Source: Cellulosimicrobium arenosum (GTDB lineage Bacteria; Actinomycetota; Actinomycetes; Actinomycetales; Cellulomonadaceae). From it: a stretch of DNA of 64,000 bases. Below, piece after piece: positions 10,741-19,211 of this stretch. Each line of letters starts with the position of its first letter. The first letter of the stretch is position 1. The stretch lies in NCBI RefSeq assembly GCF_014837295.1, contig NZ_JACYHB010000002.1, positions 124,001 through 188,000 on the forward strand, given 5' to 3'. The notes beneath the pieces are model-generated. The model made no database searches. It was not told the DNA's origin and was given only the letters and a program-made list of their open reading frames with translations. The translations under genes were made by a program, and so were the position numbers.

Positions 10741-12567
10741 TCAGGCCCCGGGGACGCCACCGTCACGGGTGTGCGGGTCGACGCCGGTCCCGGCACCTGG
10801 CTTCAGCGACTTGATGACCCCGCCGTCGTAGTCGAGCTCCGCGACCTGGTCGCCCAGCGAGCGCAGGAGCTCGTGCCGCGCCTCGCGGCGACGACGCTGC
10901 TCCCCCGGTTCCGGCACGGGCGCCGCGGCGAGCAGCCGCTTGGTGTACTCCTCGCGCGGGTCGTGCAGGACCTCGGACCGCAGTCCCTGCTCGACGATCT
11001 TGCCGTTCTGCATGACGACGACGCGGTGCGCGAGCAGGTCGATCACGGCGAGGTCGTGGCTGACGAACAGGCACGCGAACTGGTACCGCTCCTGCAGGTG
11101 CGTGAACATCTGCAGGACGCTCGCCTGCACGGACACGTCGAGGGCAGACGTGGGCTCGTCCGCGACCAGGAGCTCGGGGTCGAGCGTGAGCGCGCGGGCG
11201 ATGCTCACGCGCTGGCGCTGACCGCCGGACATCTCGTGCGGGTACCGGTTGAACGCTGCCCGCGGCAGCTCGACGGCGTCGAGCAGCTCGTAGACGCGCT
11301 CCTGCTGCGACGTCGCGTCGCCGACCTGGTGCACGACGAGCGGCTCGGCGATGCACTCACCGATGGGCATGCGCGGGTTGAGCGACGCCGCGGGGTCCTG
11401 GAAGACCACCCCGATGCGCTTGCGCAGGTCCTTGAGCTCGCGCTTGCGCATGCGGCCGAAGTCCGTGCCGAAGATCGACACGGACCCGCTCGCTGCGGGG
11501 ATGAGCCCGAGCGCGCAGCGCGCGATCGTCGACTTGCCGGAGCCGGACTCGCCGACGAGACCGACGATCTCGCCCTTGTGCACCTCGAACGACACGTCGT
11601 CGACCGCGCGGAACGGCGGCTTGCCGAGCCTCTGGTACTCGATCACGAGGTTCCGCAGGTCGAGCGCGGGCCGCTCGACGGCTTCGGTGACGCCCTCACC
11701 CGCGTGGTCGTCGGACGTGCCGAACTGGCCCGGGCCGGAGCCGAGGTGCGGCACCGCGCCGAGGAGCTTGCGCGTGTACTCGTGCTGCGGGTGGTTGAGC
11801 ACCTGGTCCGCGGTGCCCATCTCCACCAGGTCGCCCTTGAGCATCACCGCGACGCGGTCGGCCATGTCGGCGACGACGCCCATGTTGTGGGTGATGAGCA
11901 GGATGCCGGTGTTCAGCTTGTCCTTGAGCGAGCGCAGCAGGTCGAGGATGTCGGCCTGGACGGTGACGTCGAGGGCCGTCGTCGGCTCGTCGGCGATGAT
12001 CACCTTCGGGTCGCAGCTGATCGCGAGCGCGATGACGACACGCTGCCGCTGCCCGCCGGAGAGCTCGTGCGGATACTGCTTCAGCCGCCGCTCCGGCTCC
12101 GGAATCCCCACCATGTGCAACAGCTCCGCGGCACGCGCGTCGGCCAGCTTGCCGAACGCGATGCCGTGCAGCTGGAGCGCCTCGGTGAGCTGGTCGCCGA
12201 TGGTCAGCACGGGGTTGAGCGCCGTCATCGGCTCCTGGAAGACCATCGCCACGTCGTTGCCGCGCATGCGTCGCAGACCGCGCAGGTCGAGGTCGCCCAC
12301 GACCTTGTCGCCCACACGGATCGTTCCGGAGACCTTGGCGTTGCTCGGCAGGAGCCCGAGCGCGGTCATCGACGTGACGGACTTGCCCGACCCGGACTCG
12401 CCGACGAGCGCGACGACCTCACCGGGCTGCACGTCCAGCGAGATGCCCTTGACGGCGTGGACCGTACCGAACTCCGTACCGAAGCGGACGTGGAGGTCCT
12501 CGAACGACAGGACGGCGTCGGAGCGGTAGCCGGCCTCGCCCTCCGTGGAGATGTCGAGGGTGGTCAT
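10741..12567 (-). CDS. Fused oligopeptide ABC transporter ATPase (DppD-DppF type), 608 aa
   Basis: Energy-coupling subunit of an oligopeptide importer, with the two ATPases that are separate DppD and DppF proteins in Escherichia coli joined in one chain. Half 1 has Walker A GESGSGKSV at residues 56-64, signature LSGGQRQRVVIALAI and Walker B VIIADEPTTALD. Half 2 has Walker A GESGSGKST, signature MSGGQRQRVSIARAL and Walker B LLVADEPTSALD. Both are intact, so both sites should hydrolyse ATP. The start ATG 12567 overlaps the permease stop (TGATG). It lies in the operon receptor - permease - permease - ATPase. Confidence 0.94.
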   Translation of the reverse strand: MTTLDISTEGEAGYRSDAVLSFEDLHVRFGTEFGTVHAVKGISLDVQPGEVVALVGESGSGKSVTSMTALGLLPSNAKVSGTIRVGDKVVGDLDLRGLRRMRGNDVAMVFQEPMTALNPVLTIGDQLTEALQLHGIAFGKLADARAAELLHMVGIPEPERRLKQYPHELSGGQRQRVVIALAISCDPKVIIADEPTTALDVTVQADILDLLRSLKDKLNTGILLITHNMGVVADMADRVAVMLKGDLVEMGTADQVLNHPQHEYTRKLLGAVPHLGSGPGQFGTSDDHAGEGVTEAVERPALDLRNLVIEYQRLGKPPFRAVDDVSFEVHKGEIVGLVGESGSGKSTIARCALGLIPAASGSVSIFGTDFGRMRKRELKDLRKRIGVVFQDPAASLNPRMPIGECIAEPLVVHQVGDATSQQERVYELLDAVELPRAAFNRYPHEMSGGQRQRVSIARALTLDPELLVADEPTSALDVSVQASVLQMFTHLQERYQFACLFVSHDLAVIDLLAHRVVVMQNGKIVEQGLRSEVLHDPREEYTKRLLAAAPVPEPGEQRRRREARHELLRSLGDQVAELDYDGGVIKSLKPGAGTGVDPHTRDGGVPGA

Positions 12568-13571
12568 CAGTCCTTGCTCCTGTTCTGGCGGGGGTCGAAC
12601 GCGTCGCGCAGACCGTCGCCGAGGAAGTTCACCGCGAGGGCGATGGCGAGGATCATCATCCCGGGCCACCAGAAGAGCCACGGGCGCGTGGTGAACGCGT
12701 TCTGGTACTCGGAGATCAGCAGACCGAGGGACGTGTCGGGTGCCTGCACGCCGAACCCGAGGTAGGACAGGGACGTCTCGAGCAGGATCGCCTGCGCGAT
12801 CGTCAGCGTCGCCGAGACGATGATGACCCCGATCGCGTTGGGCAGCACGTGCTTGGTGACGATCCTGTAGGCACCGGTGCCGACGGCGCGCGCGGCCGTG
12901 ACGAAGTCGCGCTCGCGCAGCGAGAGGACCTCGCCCCGCACCAGCCGGGCGAGCCCGGTCCAGGTGATGGCGCCGAGCACGAGGGTCAGACCCCAGATGC
13001 CCCAGCCGCTCGCGATCTTGCCGACGACGGCGGCGAAGACCAGGAGCGGGATGATGATGAACAGGTCGGTGAGCCGCATGAGCACCGACTCGATCCAGCC
13101 ACGGTAGTACCCCGCGAGCGCGCCGATGACCGTGCCCAGGAAGGTCGAGATCAGGCCGACGCCGACGGCGATGATGATCGACTGCTGCGTCCCGCGCATG
13201 ACGAGCGCGAAGTAGTCCTTGCCGATGGTGTCCTGGCCGAACGGGTGCTGCCAGGTGGGGCTGCCGCCGTTCACGACCGTCCCGGCGTGGGTGTAGTCGT
13301 ACGGCCACCAGCCGGGGATCGGGCCGATGCCGATCGAGGTGAACGCCACGACGACGATCACCGCGAGGACGACGATCGACGCCATCGCCCCCTTGTGCCG
13401 GAAGAAGCGCCGGCGCACGAGCTGTCCCTGGCTGTAGGACTTGTCGTGGCCGGGCTCGTCGTCGACCGAGATGGCCATCGGCTTCGCGCCTTCGGCGTCG
13501 ATCCCCTGCACGCCGGGGATCGGCTCGAACGACTCGTCCCCGCGCTGCGAGCGCTTGTCCTGTTCACTCAT
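12567..13571 (-). CDS. Oligopeptide ABC transporter permease (DppC type)
   Basis: Membrane subunit of 334 residues. A polar N-terminus of about 75 residues precedes the first helix (AMASIVVLAVIVVVAF). The periplasmic loop has the DppC-typical HPFGQDTIGKDYF, and the EAA-type coupling loop reads ERDFVTAARAVGTGAYRIVTKHVLPN. The C-terminus ends with the common GLRDAFDPR motif. ATG 13571 has a GGAGG ribosome site eight bases upstream. It partners the longer permease upstream and the fused ATPase downstream, to which it is coupled by TGATG. Confidence 0.94.
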   Translation of the reverse strand: MSEQDKRSQRGDESFEPIPGVQGIDAEGAKPMAISVDDEPGHDKSYSQGQLVRRRFFRHKGAMASIVVLAVIVVVAFTSIGIGPIPGWWPYDYTHAGTVVNGGSPTWQHPFGQDTIGKDYFALVMRGTQQSIIIAVGVGLISTFLGTVIGALAGYYRGWIESVLMRLTDLFIIIPLLVFAAVVGKIASGWGIWGLTLVLGAITWTGLARLVRGEVLSLRERDFVTAARAVGTGAYRIVTKHVLPNAIGVIIVSATLTIAQAILLETSLSYLGFGVQAPDTSLGLLISEYQNAFTTRPWLFWWPGMMILAIALAVNFLGDGLRDAFDPRQNRSKD

Positions 13572-13634
13572 CCCGGCCTCCGGGTGTTGCGCTGGGCCTG
13601 GCGGCCGCCGACATGGTCTGTGCACTCATCGCGG

Positions 13635-15155
13635 TCACCGCCTGATCCGCGGGTCGAGGTACGCGTAGGCGATGTCCGCCACCATGTTCATGACGATCGC
13701 AGCGATCCCGGTGACGAGGAAGAACGCCATGACCGGGTTCGGGTCGACGTTGTCGAGACCCGTTCGGAACAGCTCGCCCATTCCCTTCCAGCCGAACACC
13801 GTCTCGGTGATGACCGCGCCCCCGATGAGGCCTGCGAAGTCGAACGCGACGATCGTCGTGATGGGGATCAGGGCGTTGCGGAACGCGTGCTTGGTGATGA
13901 CGGCACGCTCCGAGAGCCCCTTGGACCGTGCGGTGCGCACGTAGTCCTGGCCCATGACCTCGAGCATCGACGAGCGCGTGTACCGGCTGTAGGACGCCAC
14001 CGAGATGAGGGTGAGGAGGATGGTCGGCAGGATGATCTGGGCGCCCTGGTCGAGGAACGACTCCCAGAAGCCACCCGTGAAGTTCGGGGTCTCGGAGCCG
14101 ATCGTCGAGATCGGGCGTGGCTTGAGCTCGAGGAAGGTCGGGACGTGCGTCATCGCCACGTCCGCGAAGATGATGACGCTCATGATCACGCCCGTGACGG
14201 CCGAGGCGAACATCGCCTGCCGCCGCGAGTACCCGCCCCAGGCGTAGCCGATCGCGAGCGACACGACGATCGCGACCGCGAACAGCCCGACGATGAGCCA
14301 CCAGCCGCTGGGCTCCGCGAGCGCGCCTCCGACGATGAAGTACGAGATCACGGCCACGACCGCGGTGGTCAGCGCGGCGTACAGCACGCGACGGTTCGCC
14401 AGGCCGGTGACGAGCGAGGTGACGAGCACGGCGGCACCGGCACCGAACAGCAGGACGACGATCGGGCCCATGGACGGGTTGCGGTACCAGTCGGTCGCGT
14501 TGAACACGAACATCACGACGGCGACGAACCCGAACGTGGCGAGCGCGGTCCACAGCCGTCGACGTGTCTCGCCGCCGATCACCGCTTGCACGACGAACCC
14601 GAGCAGCGCCGCCACGACCAGGATCGTGACCGGGTTCACCCACCCCTCGGCGATCCAGTCGTTGAACTTGATGGCGCCGTACTCCTTGAGGAGCACCGCC
14701 GCCCAGAAGACCGGCAGGGAGAAGAAGAGGAAGGCGCCGAAGGTGACCGCGTAGTCGAACCCCGAGTACTGCCGGATCGCGGTGAGGATCCCGAGCGCGA
14801 TGCCGATGATGATGGCGAGCACCGTCGCCAGGACCACGAGGCGCAGCGTCGAGCCCGCGGCCTGGGTGAGGAGGCTGCCGACGTCACGGCCGGTCCGGTC
14901 GACGCCGAAGTCGCAGTTGAGCGTGAAGCACTTCGCCACGCCGGTGAGCCAGCCCCAGTACCGCACCCACCACGGATCGTTGAGATCCATGAACTCGATA
15001 CGGGCATTGATGAGCTGCTCACGGTTCTTGGCGTTCGACTCCCGCAGGTCCTCCAGCGGGTCGCCCGAGTGGACGACCATGAAGTACAGCAGGAGGGACG
15101 CGCCGAGGAGCACCAGGAACGAGATCCCGATGCGCCGCAGGATGAATCTGACCAC
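13635..15155 (-). CDS. Oligopeptide ABC transporter permease (DppB type) with an inserted membrane region, 506 aa
   Basis: Membrane subunit of the same importer. The N-terminal helix FILRRIGISFLVLLGASLLLY, the GSTLRLVVLATVLAI segment, the coupling loop MGQDYVRTARSKGL followed by AFRNALIPITT, and the terminal YLDPRIRR are all DppB hallmarks. DppB proteins are normally about 310-340 residues. Here roughly 150-180 extra residues, with about six additional hydrophobic segments, lie between the third helix (around residue 175) and the loop before QIILPTILLTL (around residue 360). The core motifs are intact, so the protein should be functional. The role of the insert is unknown. Confidence 0.92.
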   Translation of the reverse strand: MVRFILRRIGISFLVLLGASLLLYFMVVHSGDPLEDLRESNAKNREQLINARIEFMDLNDPWWVRYWGWLTGVAKCFTLNCDFGVDRTGRDVGSLLTQAAGSTLRLVVLATVLAIIIGIALGILTAIRQYSGFDYAVTFGAFLFFSLPVFWAAVLLKEYGAIKFNDWIAEGWVNPVTILVVAALLGFVVQAVIGGETRRRLWTALATFGFVAVVMFVFNATDWYRNPSMGPIVVLLFGAGAAVLVTSLVTGLANRRVLYAALTTAVVAVISYFIVGGALAEPSGWWLIVGLFAVAIVVSLAIGYAWGGYSRRQAMFASAVTGVIMSVIIFADVAMTHVPTFLELKPRPISTIGSETPNFTGGFWESFLDQGAQIILPTILLTLISVASYSRYTRSSMLEVMGQDYVRTARSKGLSERAVITKHAFRNALIPITTIVAFDFAGLIGGAVITETVFGWKGMGELFRTGLDNVDPNPVMAFFLVTGIAAIVMNMVADIAYAYLDPRIRR

Positions 15156-15261
15156 GGGTTTACCCTTCAGGCCCGGCGCCGGTCGGGCGCCTGCTCCGTG
15201 TGGGACGACAGATCACTGTAGGCCACCGGAGGTCGGACTCCAGCATCGTCCGTCCGAGCGC

Positions 15262-15299
15262 CCCTGTGGGGCAGGAGGTGGACCTCCTGCCCCACAGGG
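15262..15299 (-). terminator. Perfect 18-bp stem between receptor and permease genes
   Basis: CCCTGTGGGGCAGGAGGT (15262-15279) and its exact reverse complement (15282-15299) are separated by a two-base GG loop. It lies 49 bp past the receptor gene stop and 107 bp before the permease start. There is no T-run on the minus-strand side. It may be a partial terminator or an mRNA 3'-protecting stem that raises receptor over permease output. Confidence 0.7.
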
Positions 15300-15347
15300 T
15301 TGCCCGTCAGGACGAGCTCATGGAGCGTGAGCTACGGACTGCACGCG

Positions 15348-17159
15348 TCAGGACGCGCGGTACCACTGCTCCGAGTTCCACACGACCTGGCTCTGCGTGG
15401 CGGTGTCGCGCACGTTCTGCAGGTTCGTGTTGTAGCCCACGACGCCCGGGTGGGCGAACAGCGGGATGCCGTAGAGCGTGTCCCACAGGCCCTTCTCGAT
15501 GACCTTCACCTGCTCGAGCTGGACGCTCTCGTCGATCGTCGAGGCGAGCGTGTCCCACGCCTCGTCGACCGTGGCGTCGCTGTACTCGCCGTAGTTCTGC
15601 GGCTGGCCCGTGGCGTAGATGTTCTGGCCCGAGGCCTTCTGACCGGAACCGGCCCACGCGAACAGTGCGATCTCGTAGTCACCGTTCGGGAGGGTCTTGT
15701 CGAAGAAGTCCTCCGAGCCGACGTCCTGGATCTCGAAACCGGCCTCGTCGCAGCTGGACTTGATGAGCGCGACCTCGTCGCTACGGCGCGGGTTGGGCGC
15801 CGAGTAGCCGATGCGGACGGTGACCGGCGTGTCGACGCCGGCCTCCTCGATCTTGGCCTTGGCACCGTCGATGTCGACCTCGTCGTAGCGGCCGTCGTAG
15901 GACGCCTCGACGACCTCGTCGTAGTTGTCCTGGAACGGGAAGACCTCGCGGGCGTTCATCACGACTGCCTCGGGGTCGATCGGCGTGATGAGGTTGTCCA
16001 CGATCTTCTGGCGCGGGACGCACATGGCGAACGCCTCGCGCAGCTCCAGGCTGTCCGCGAACACGTTGCCCTCGCGGAAGTTGTAGTCGAGGTGCTCCCA
16101 GGTCAGCGTCGGACCGGTGAGGACCGTGACGGACTCGCCGATGGCCTCGAGCTGGCCGAGCGTGTCGACCGTCGCCTGCGGCTGGATGACGTCGAGGTCA
16201 CCGTTCTGCAGCGCCTGGACGTGCGTGTCGGCCGCCGTGAAGCGGAACGTCATCTCCTTGGTGGCTGCGGGCGTGCCCCAGAACTCCTCGTTCGCGGTGA
16301 GCGTGAGGGACTGACCGGCGGTCCAGCCGTTCTCCTTGAACGCGTACGGGCCCGAGGACGGCACGAGGGCCGGGTCGGGGAGCTCACCCGGGGTCGGGGA
16401 GAGCCAGCCGGTGTTCCAGAACTCGGCGAGCGGCTCGAGCGCGGTGTAGTCGCGGTCCCGGATGGCCGTGGCCATCTCCTCGGTCGTCATTCCCGCCTGC
16501 TCGGCGGCGACGTGCGCCGGCATCGGAGCGGCGACGAGAATCTCCCAGTCGGCGTAGACGACCGGGTAGTCCAGCACGAACTCCTTGCCGTCGGGGTCGC
16601 CCTGCGGCCCGTCCGGGACGTACTCGCCGTACGTGAGACCCGAGACGTGGTTGAACAGCGGCGTGGCCTCGTCGTCCTCGGTGGGGATCGCCTGCGCGGC
16701 CCAGTCCAGGATGAAGTCCGCGTTCGTGACCGGGGTGCCGTCGGACCACACGGCGTCGTCCGCGATCGTGTAGGTGACCTGCAGCGGGTCCTCGCTCGTG
16801 ACCTCGTACGTGCCGAAGCTCTCGTCCTGGCAGATCGTGCCGTCCGTACCGAAGTACGTGAAGGCGCCCAGGATCCGCTCGGTCACGACGCTGTTGTACG
16901 TCGAGTAGGTCTCCGGGGTGAACGTGTTGTAGCCGAGGAACTCGTCCTCACCGACCGAGTACGAGACGTTGCCGTCCTGCGTCTCCGTCACACCCGAGTC
17001 CTGCTTGCAGGGATCGCTCTCGTCGATCTCGGCGGCGGACGGCGTCGTCTCGCTCGCGTTGTCGTCGTCGTCGTTGCTGGCAGGGCTGGAGCACGCCGAG
17101 AACAGCAGTGCTCCCGTGGCGGCGACCGCGACTGCGGCGCTCATTCGCCTGATCTTCAA
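15348..17159 (-). CDS. Oligopeptide ABC transporter substrate-binding lipoprotein (OppA/DppA family), 603 aa
   Basis: Extracellular receptor that captures peptides for the importer encoded next to it (SBP_bac_5 family). The start is read as TTG 17159 because a strong GGAGGAGG site lies six bases upstream and the resulting protein begins with a clean lipoprotein signal: basic KIRRM, hydrophobic AAVAVAATGALL, lipobox FSAC with the lipidated Cys at residue 23. An Asp/Asn/Ser-rich linker follows. The family pattern around WSDGTPVTNADFILDW and the C-terminal YATGQPQNYGEYSDATVDE are visible. Upstream, 17160-17433 holds no gene and should contain the operon promoter. Confidence 0.93.
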   Translation of the reverse strand: MKIRRMSAAVAVAATGALLFSACSSPASNDDDDNASETTPSAAEIDESDPCKQDSGVTETQDGNVSYSVGEDEFLGYNTFTPETYSTYNSVVTERILGAFTYFGTDGTICQDESFGTYEVTSEDPLQVTYTIADDAVWSDGTPVTNADFILDWAAQAIPTEDDEATPLFNHVSGLTYGEYVPDGPQGDPDGKEFVLDYPVVYADWEILVAAPMPAHVAAEQAGMTTEEMATAIRDRDYTALEPLAEFWNTGWLSPTPGELPDPALVPSSGPYAFKENGWTAGQSLTLTANEEFWGTPAATKEMTFRFTAADTHVQALQNGDLDVIQPQATVDTLGQLEAIGESVTVLTGPTLTWEHLDYNFREGNVFADSLELREAFAMCVPRQKIVDNLITPIDPEAVVMNAREVFPFQDNYDEVVEASYDGRYDEVDIDGAKAKIEEAGVDTPVTVRIGYSAPNPRRSDEVALIKSSCDEAGFEIQDVGSEDFFDKTLPNGDYEIALFAWAGSGQKASGQNIYATGQPQNYGEYSDATVDEAWDTLASTIDESVQLEQVKVIEKGLWDTLYGIPLFAHPGVVGYNTNLQNVRDTATQSQVVWNSEQWYRAS

Positions 17160-17433
17160 TGTTCCTCCTCCAGGGGGATGGTGGGCACGCACGCGGGACG
17201 CATCGCCCCCCGGTCGCCCCGCCGCCTCGCCCGGTCGTTGCCGAGTCCGTCCGTCGGGTACACCCACCATGGTTTGGGGCAACGCTACATACCGGCTTGC
17301 GAGGCTTCTCCCCCTTGCGAGGTTCGAGAGGGTGATCGTTACCGAGTTGATACTGGCCGGTACGATGGTGTGGCCACGCTGTCATCGGGACGAAACGGGC
17401 CGGAAACACCCTCGGCGACGAGCGTGACGTTAC

Positions 17434-17973
17434 TCACGTCTCACCATGCGGCGGGTGCGCAGAGCGCGGAGGAACCCCGTCGGCGCCGAGCACGTCCCGG
17501 GCGGAGGAGTCGTCCGGGTCGACAGGTCCATCGGGCCGGATCTCACCGAGGCGGGCGCCGAGACCTGCGCACAGCACGTGTGCGTGCTCCATCGGGGTCC
17601 ACCAACAGGTCCAGCGCTGCGACGCGCCGCCCCCCGACGGATGCTGCTCCCCGGCGCTCCAACGAGTCGGGACGTCCTCGACGCTGGCGAGCTGGAAGAA
17701 GTGCCGCTCGTGCACCTCGGGCTTCGAGGGCCAGACGTCGAACCGCTCGACGCCCAGCGCGCGGACGACGCGCGTCCTCAGCCCCGTCTCTTCGAGCACC
17801 TCACGCACCACCGCGACGTCCGGAGCCTCCCCGTGCTCGATCGTTCCCGCCGGGACCTGCACTCCCGCGATCTCGAGCGGCACGTCGTCGTGGGTGAGGA
17901 CCAGGAGGCGCCTGCCGTGGACGACGTAGGCGACCACCTTCCTGACGAGAGTCCTCGCCGGTCCCGCGGTCAC
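17434..17973 (-). CDS. Nudix hydrolase, 179 aa
   Basis: Hydrolyses a nucleoside diphosphate linked to another moiety; the substrate cannot be predicted. The Nudix box is perfect: G-TIEHG-E-APDVAVV-RE-VL-EE-TGL, matching GX5EX7REUXEEXGU with the metal-binding REVLEE. The only start in this frame with the correct N-terminus is GTG 17973. It has no ribosome site of its own but overlaps the stop of a 28-codon ORF as GTGA, so translation is probably coupled. The C-terminus after residue 140 is polar and variable. Confidence 0.85.
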   Translation of the reverse strand: MTAGPARTLVRKVVAYVVHGRRLLVLTHDDVPLEIAGVQVPAGTIEHGEAPDVAVVREVLEETGLRTRVVRALGVERFDVWPSKPEVHERHFFQLASVEDVPTRWSAGEQHPSGGGASQRWTCWWTPMEHAHVLCAGLGARLGEIRPDGPVDPDDSSARDVLGADGVPPRSAHPPHGET

Positions 17974-18056
17974 GGGACCGACGGGTTGGTCGCAGCCGCC
18001 ACGTCGCGCCGGATCCCGCGTCCGAGCCGCTGCTCGTGGTTCGACCGCAGGTGCAT
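17970..18056 (-). CDS. 28-codon ORF coupled to the Nudix gene
   Basis: A short reading frame (begins MHLRSNHEQR, ends ATNPSVP) has an excellent GGAGGAG ribosome site six bases before ATG 18056. It ends in TGA overlapping the Nudix GTG start. The peptide is basic with no recognised domain. It sits 47 bp after ychF. It may serve only to deliver ribosomes to the weak Nudix start; whether the peptide itself has a function is unknown. Confidence 0.5.
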   Translation of the reverse strand: MHLRSNHEQRLGRGIRRDVAAATNPSVP

Positions 18057-18103
18057 CGAGGACTCCTCCGAGGTGCTGCGCCGGACGGATCGCCGTGTCG
18101 ACG

Positions 18104-19189
18104 CTAGACGTTGAACCGGAACTCCACGACGTCGCCGTCGGCCATCGTGTAGTCCTTGCCCTCGATCCGCGCCTTGCCCGCCGCACGGGCCGCCTGGACC
18201 GACCCGGCCTCGACGAGGTCGTCGAACGAGACCACCTCGGCCTTGATGAAGCCGCGCTCGAAGTCGGTGTGGATGACGCCGGCCGCCTGGGGCGCCGTCC
18301 ACCCCTTGCCGATGGTCCACGCGCGCGACTCCTTGGGACCGGCGGTGAGGTAGGTCTGCAGGCCGAGGGTGTCGAACCCGACGCGCGCGAGCTGGTCCAG
18401 CCCGGCCTCCTCGACTCCCGACTCGGCGAGCATCTCCTTGGCCTCGTCCGGCTCGAGCTCGACGAGCTCGGACTCGAACTTGGCGTCGAGGAAGATCGCC
18501 TGCGCCGGGGCGACGAGCGCCCGCAGGCGCTCCTGCATCGCGGTGTCCGCCAGGCCGTCGTCGTCCGTGTTGAACACGAAGATGAACGGCTTGGCCGTCA
18601 GCAGCTGGAAGCTCGCGACGTCGGCCAGGTCGAGACCGGCGTCCCCGGCGCCCTGGTAGAGCGTCCGGCCCGCCTCGAGGACCGTCTGCGCCTTCTGGGC
18701 CGCCTCGACGAGGGCAGGGTCGCCCTTCTTGATCCTGGCCTCCTTCTCGAGGCGCGGCAGCGTCTTCTCGAGGGTCTGGAGGTCCGCGAGGATCAGCTCG
18801 GTGCTGATCGTCTCCATGTCTCCGTCGGCGTCGACCGACCCGTCCACGCGCACCACGTCGGGGTCGGCGAAAGCTCGCGTCACCTGGCAGATCGCGTCGG
18901 CCTCGCGGATGTTCGCGAGGAACTTGTTGCCGAGCCCCTCCCCCTCGCTCGCACCCTTCACGATGCCCGCGATGTCGACGAACGACACCGTCGCGGGCAG
19001 GACGCGCTGGCTGCCGAAGATCTCCGCGAGCTTGTCGAGACGCGGGTCGGGCAGCGGGACGACTCCCACGTTGGGGTCGATCGTCGCGAACGGATAGTTC
19101 GCCGCGAGGACCTGGTTGCGCGTCAGGGCGTTGAAGAGGGTGGACTTGCCGACGTTGGGCAGGCCGACGATGCCGATTGAGAGAGCCAC
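18104..19189 (-). CDS. ychF: Redox-regulated ATPase YchF (Obg-like OLA1)
   Basis: P-loop protein of the Obg family that binds ribosomes and prefers ATP over GTP. It has 361 residues, the normal length. G1 GLPNVGKST is at residues 8-16, G3 is DIAGIVKGAS, and the G4-like motif FVFNTDD lacks the Lys of NKXD as in all YchF proteins. The C-terminal TGS domain ends with YTMADGDVVEFRFNV. ATG 19189 follows a short purine-rich stretch. A possible two-gene unit with the Nudix hydrolase follows downstream. Confidence 0.97.
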   Translation of the reverse strand: MALSIGIVGLPNVGKSTLFNALTRNQVLAANYPFATIDPNVGVVPLPDPRLDKLAEIFGSQRVLPATVSFVDIAGIVKGASEGEGLGNKFLANIREADAICQVTRAFADPDVVRVDGSVDADGDMETISTELILADLQTLEKTLPRLEKEARIKKGDPALVEAAQKAQTVLEAGRTLYQGAGDAGLDLADVASFQLLTAKPFIFVFNTDDDGLADTAMQERLRALVAPAQAIFLDAKFESELVELEPDEAKEMLAESGVEEAGLDQLARVGFDTLGLQTYLTAGPKESRAWTIGKGWTAPQAAGVIHTDFERGFIKAEVVSFDDLVEAGSVQAARAAGKARIEGKDYTMADGDVVEFRFNV

Positions 19190-19211
19190 GTGGAGGGAGT
19201 CTACGTGGGGC

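Noticed and set aside
10741-13308. An 855-codon version of the oligopeptide ATPase starting inside the permease gene
   Set aside because: The first 247 residues are the shadow of the permease; the conserved protein begins at ATG 12567 with a TGATG overlap.
17160-17433. A clear sigma-70 promoter for the peptide importer
   Set aside because: Several TANNNT hexamers occur but none with a matching -35 at proper spacing, so no specific site is claimed.
17434-18186. A longer Nudix protein of about 250 residues
   Set aside because: The upstream part of that frame has no proper start codon and overlaps ychF; its composition is non-coding, so GTG 17973 is used.
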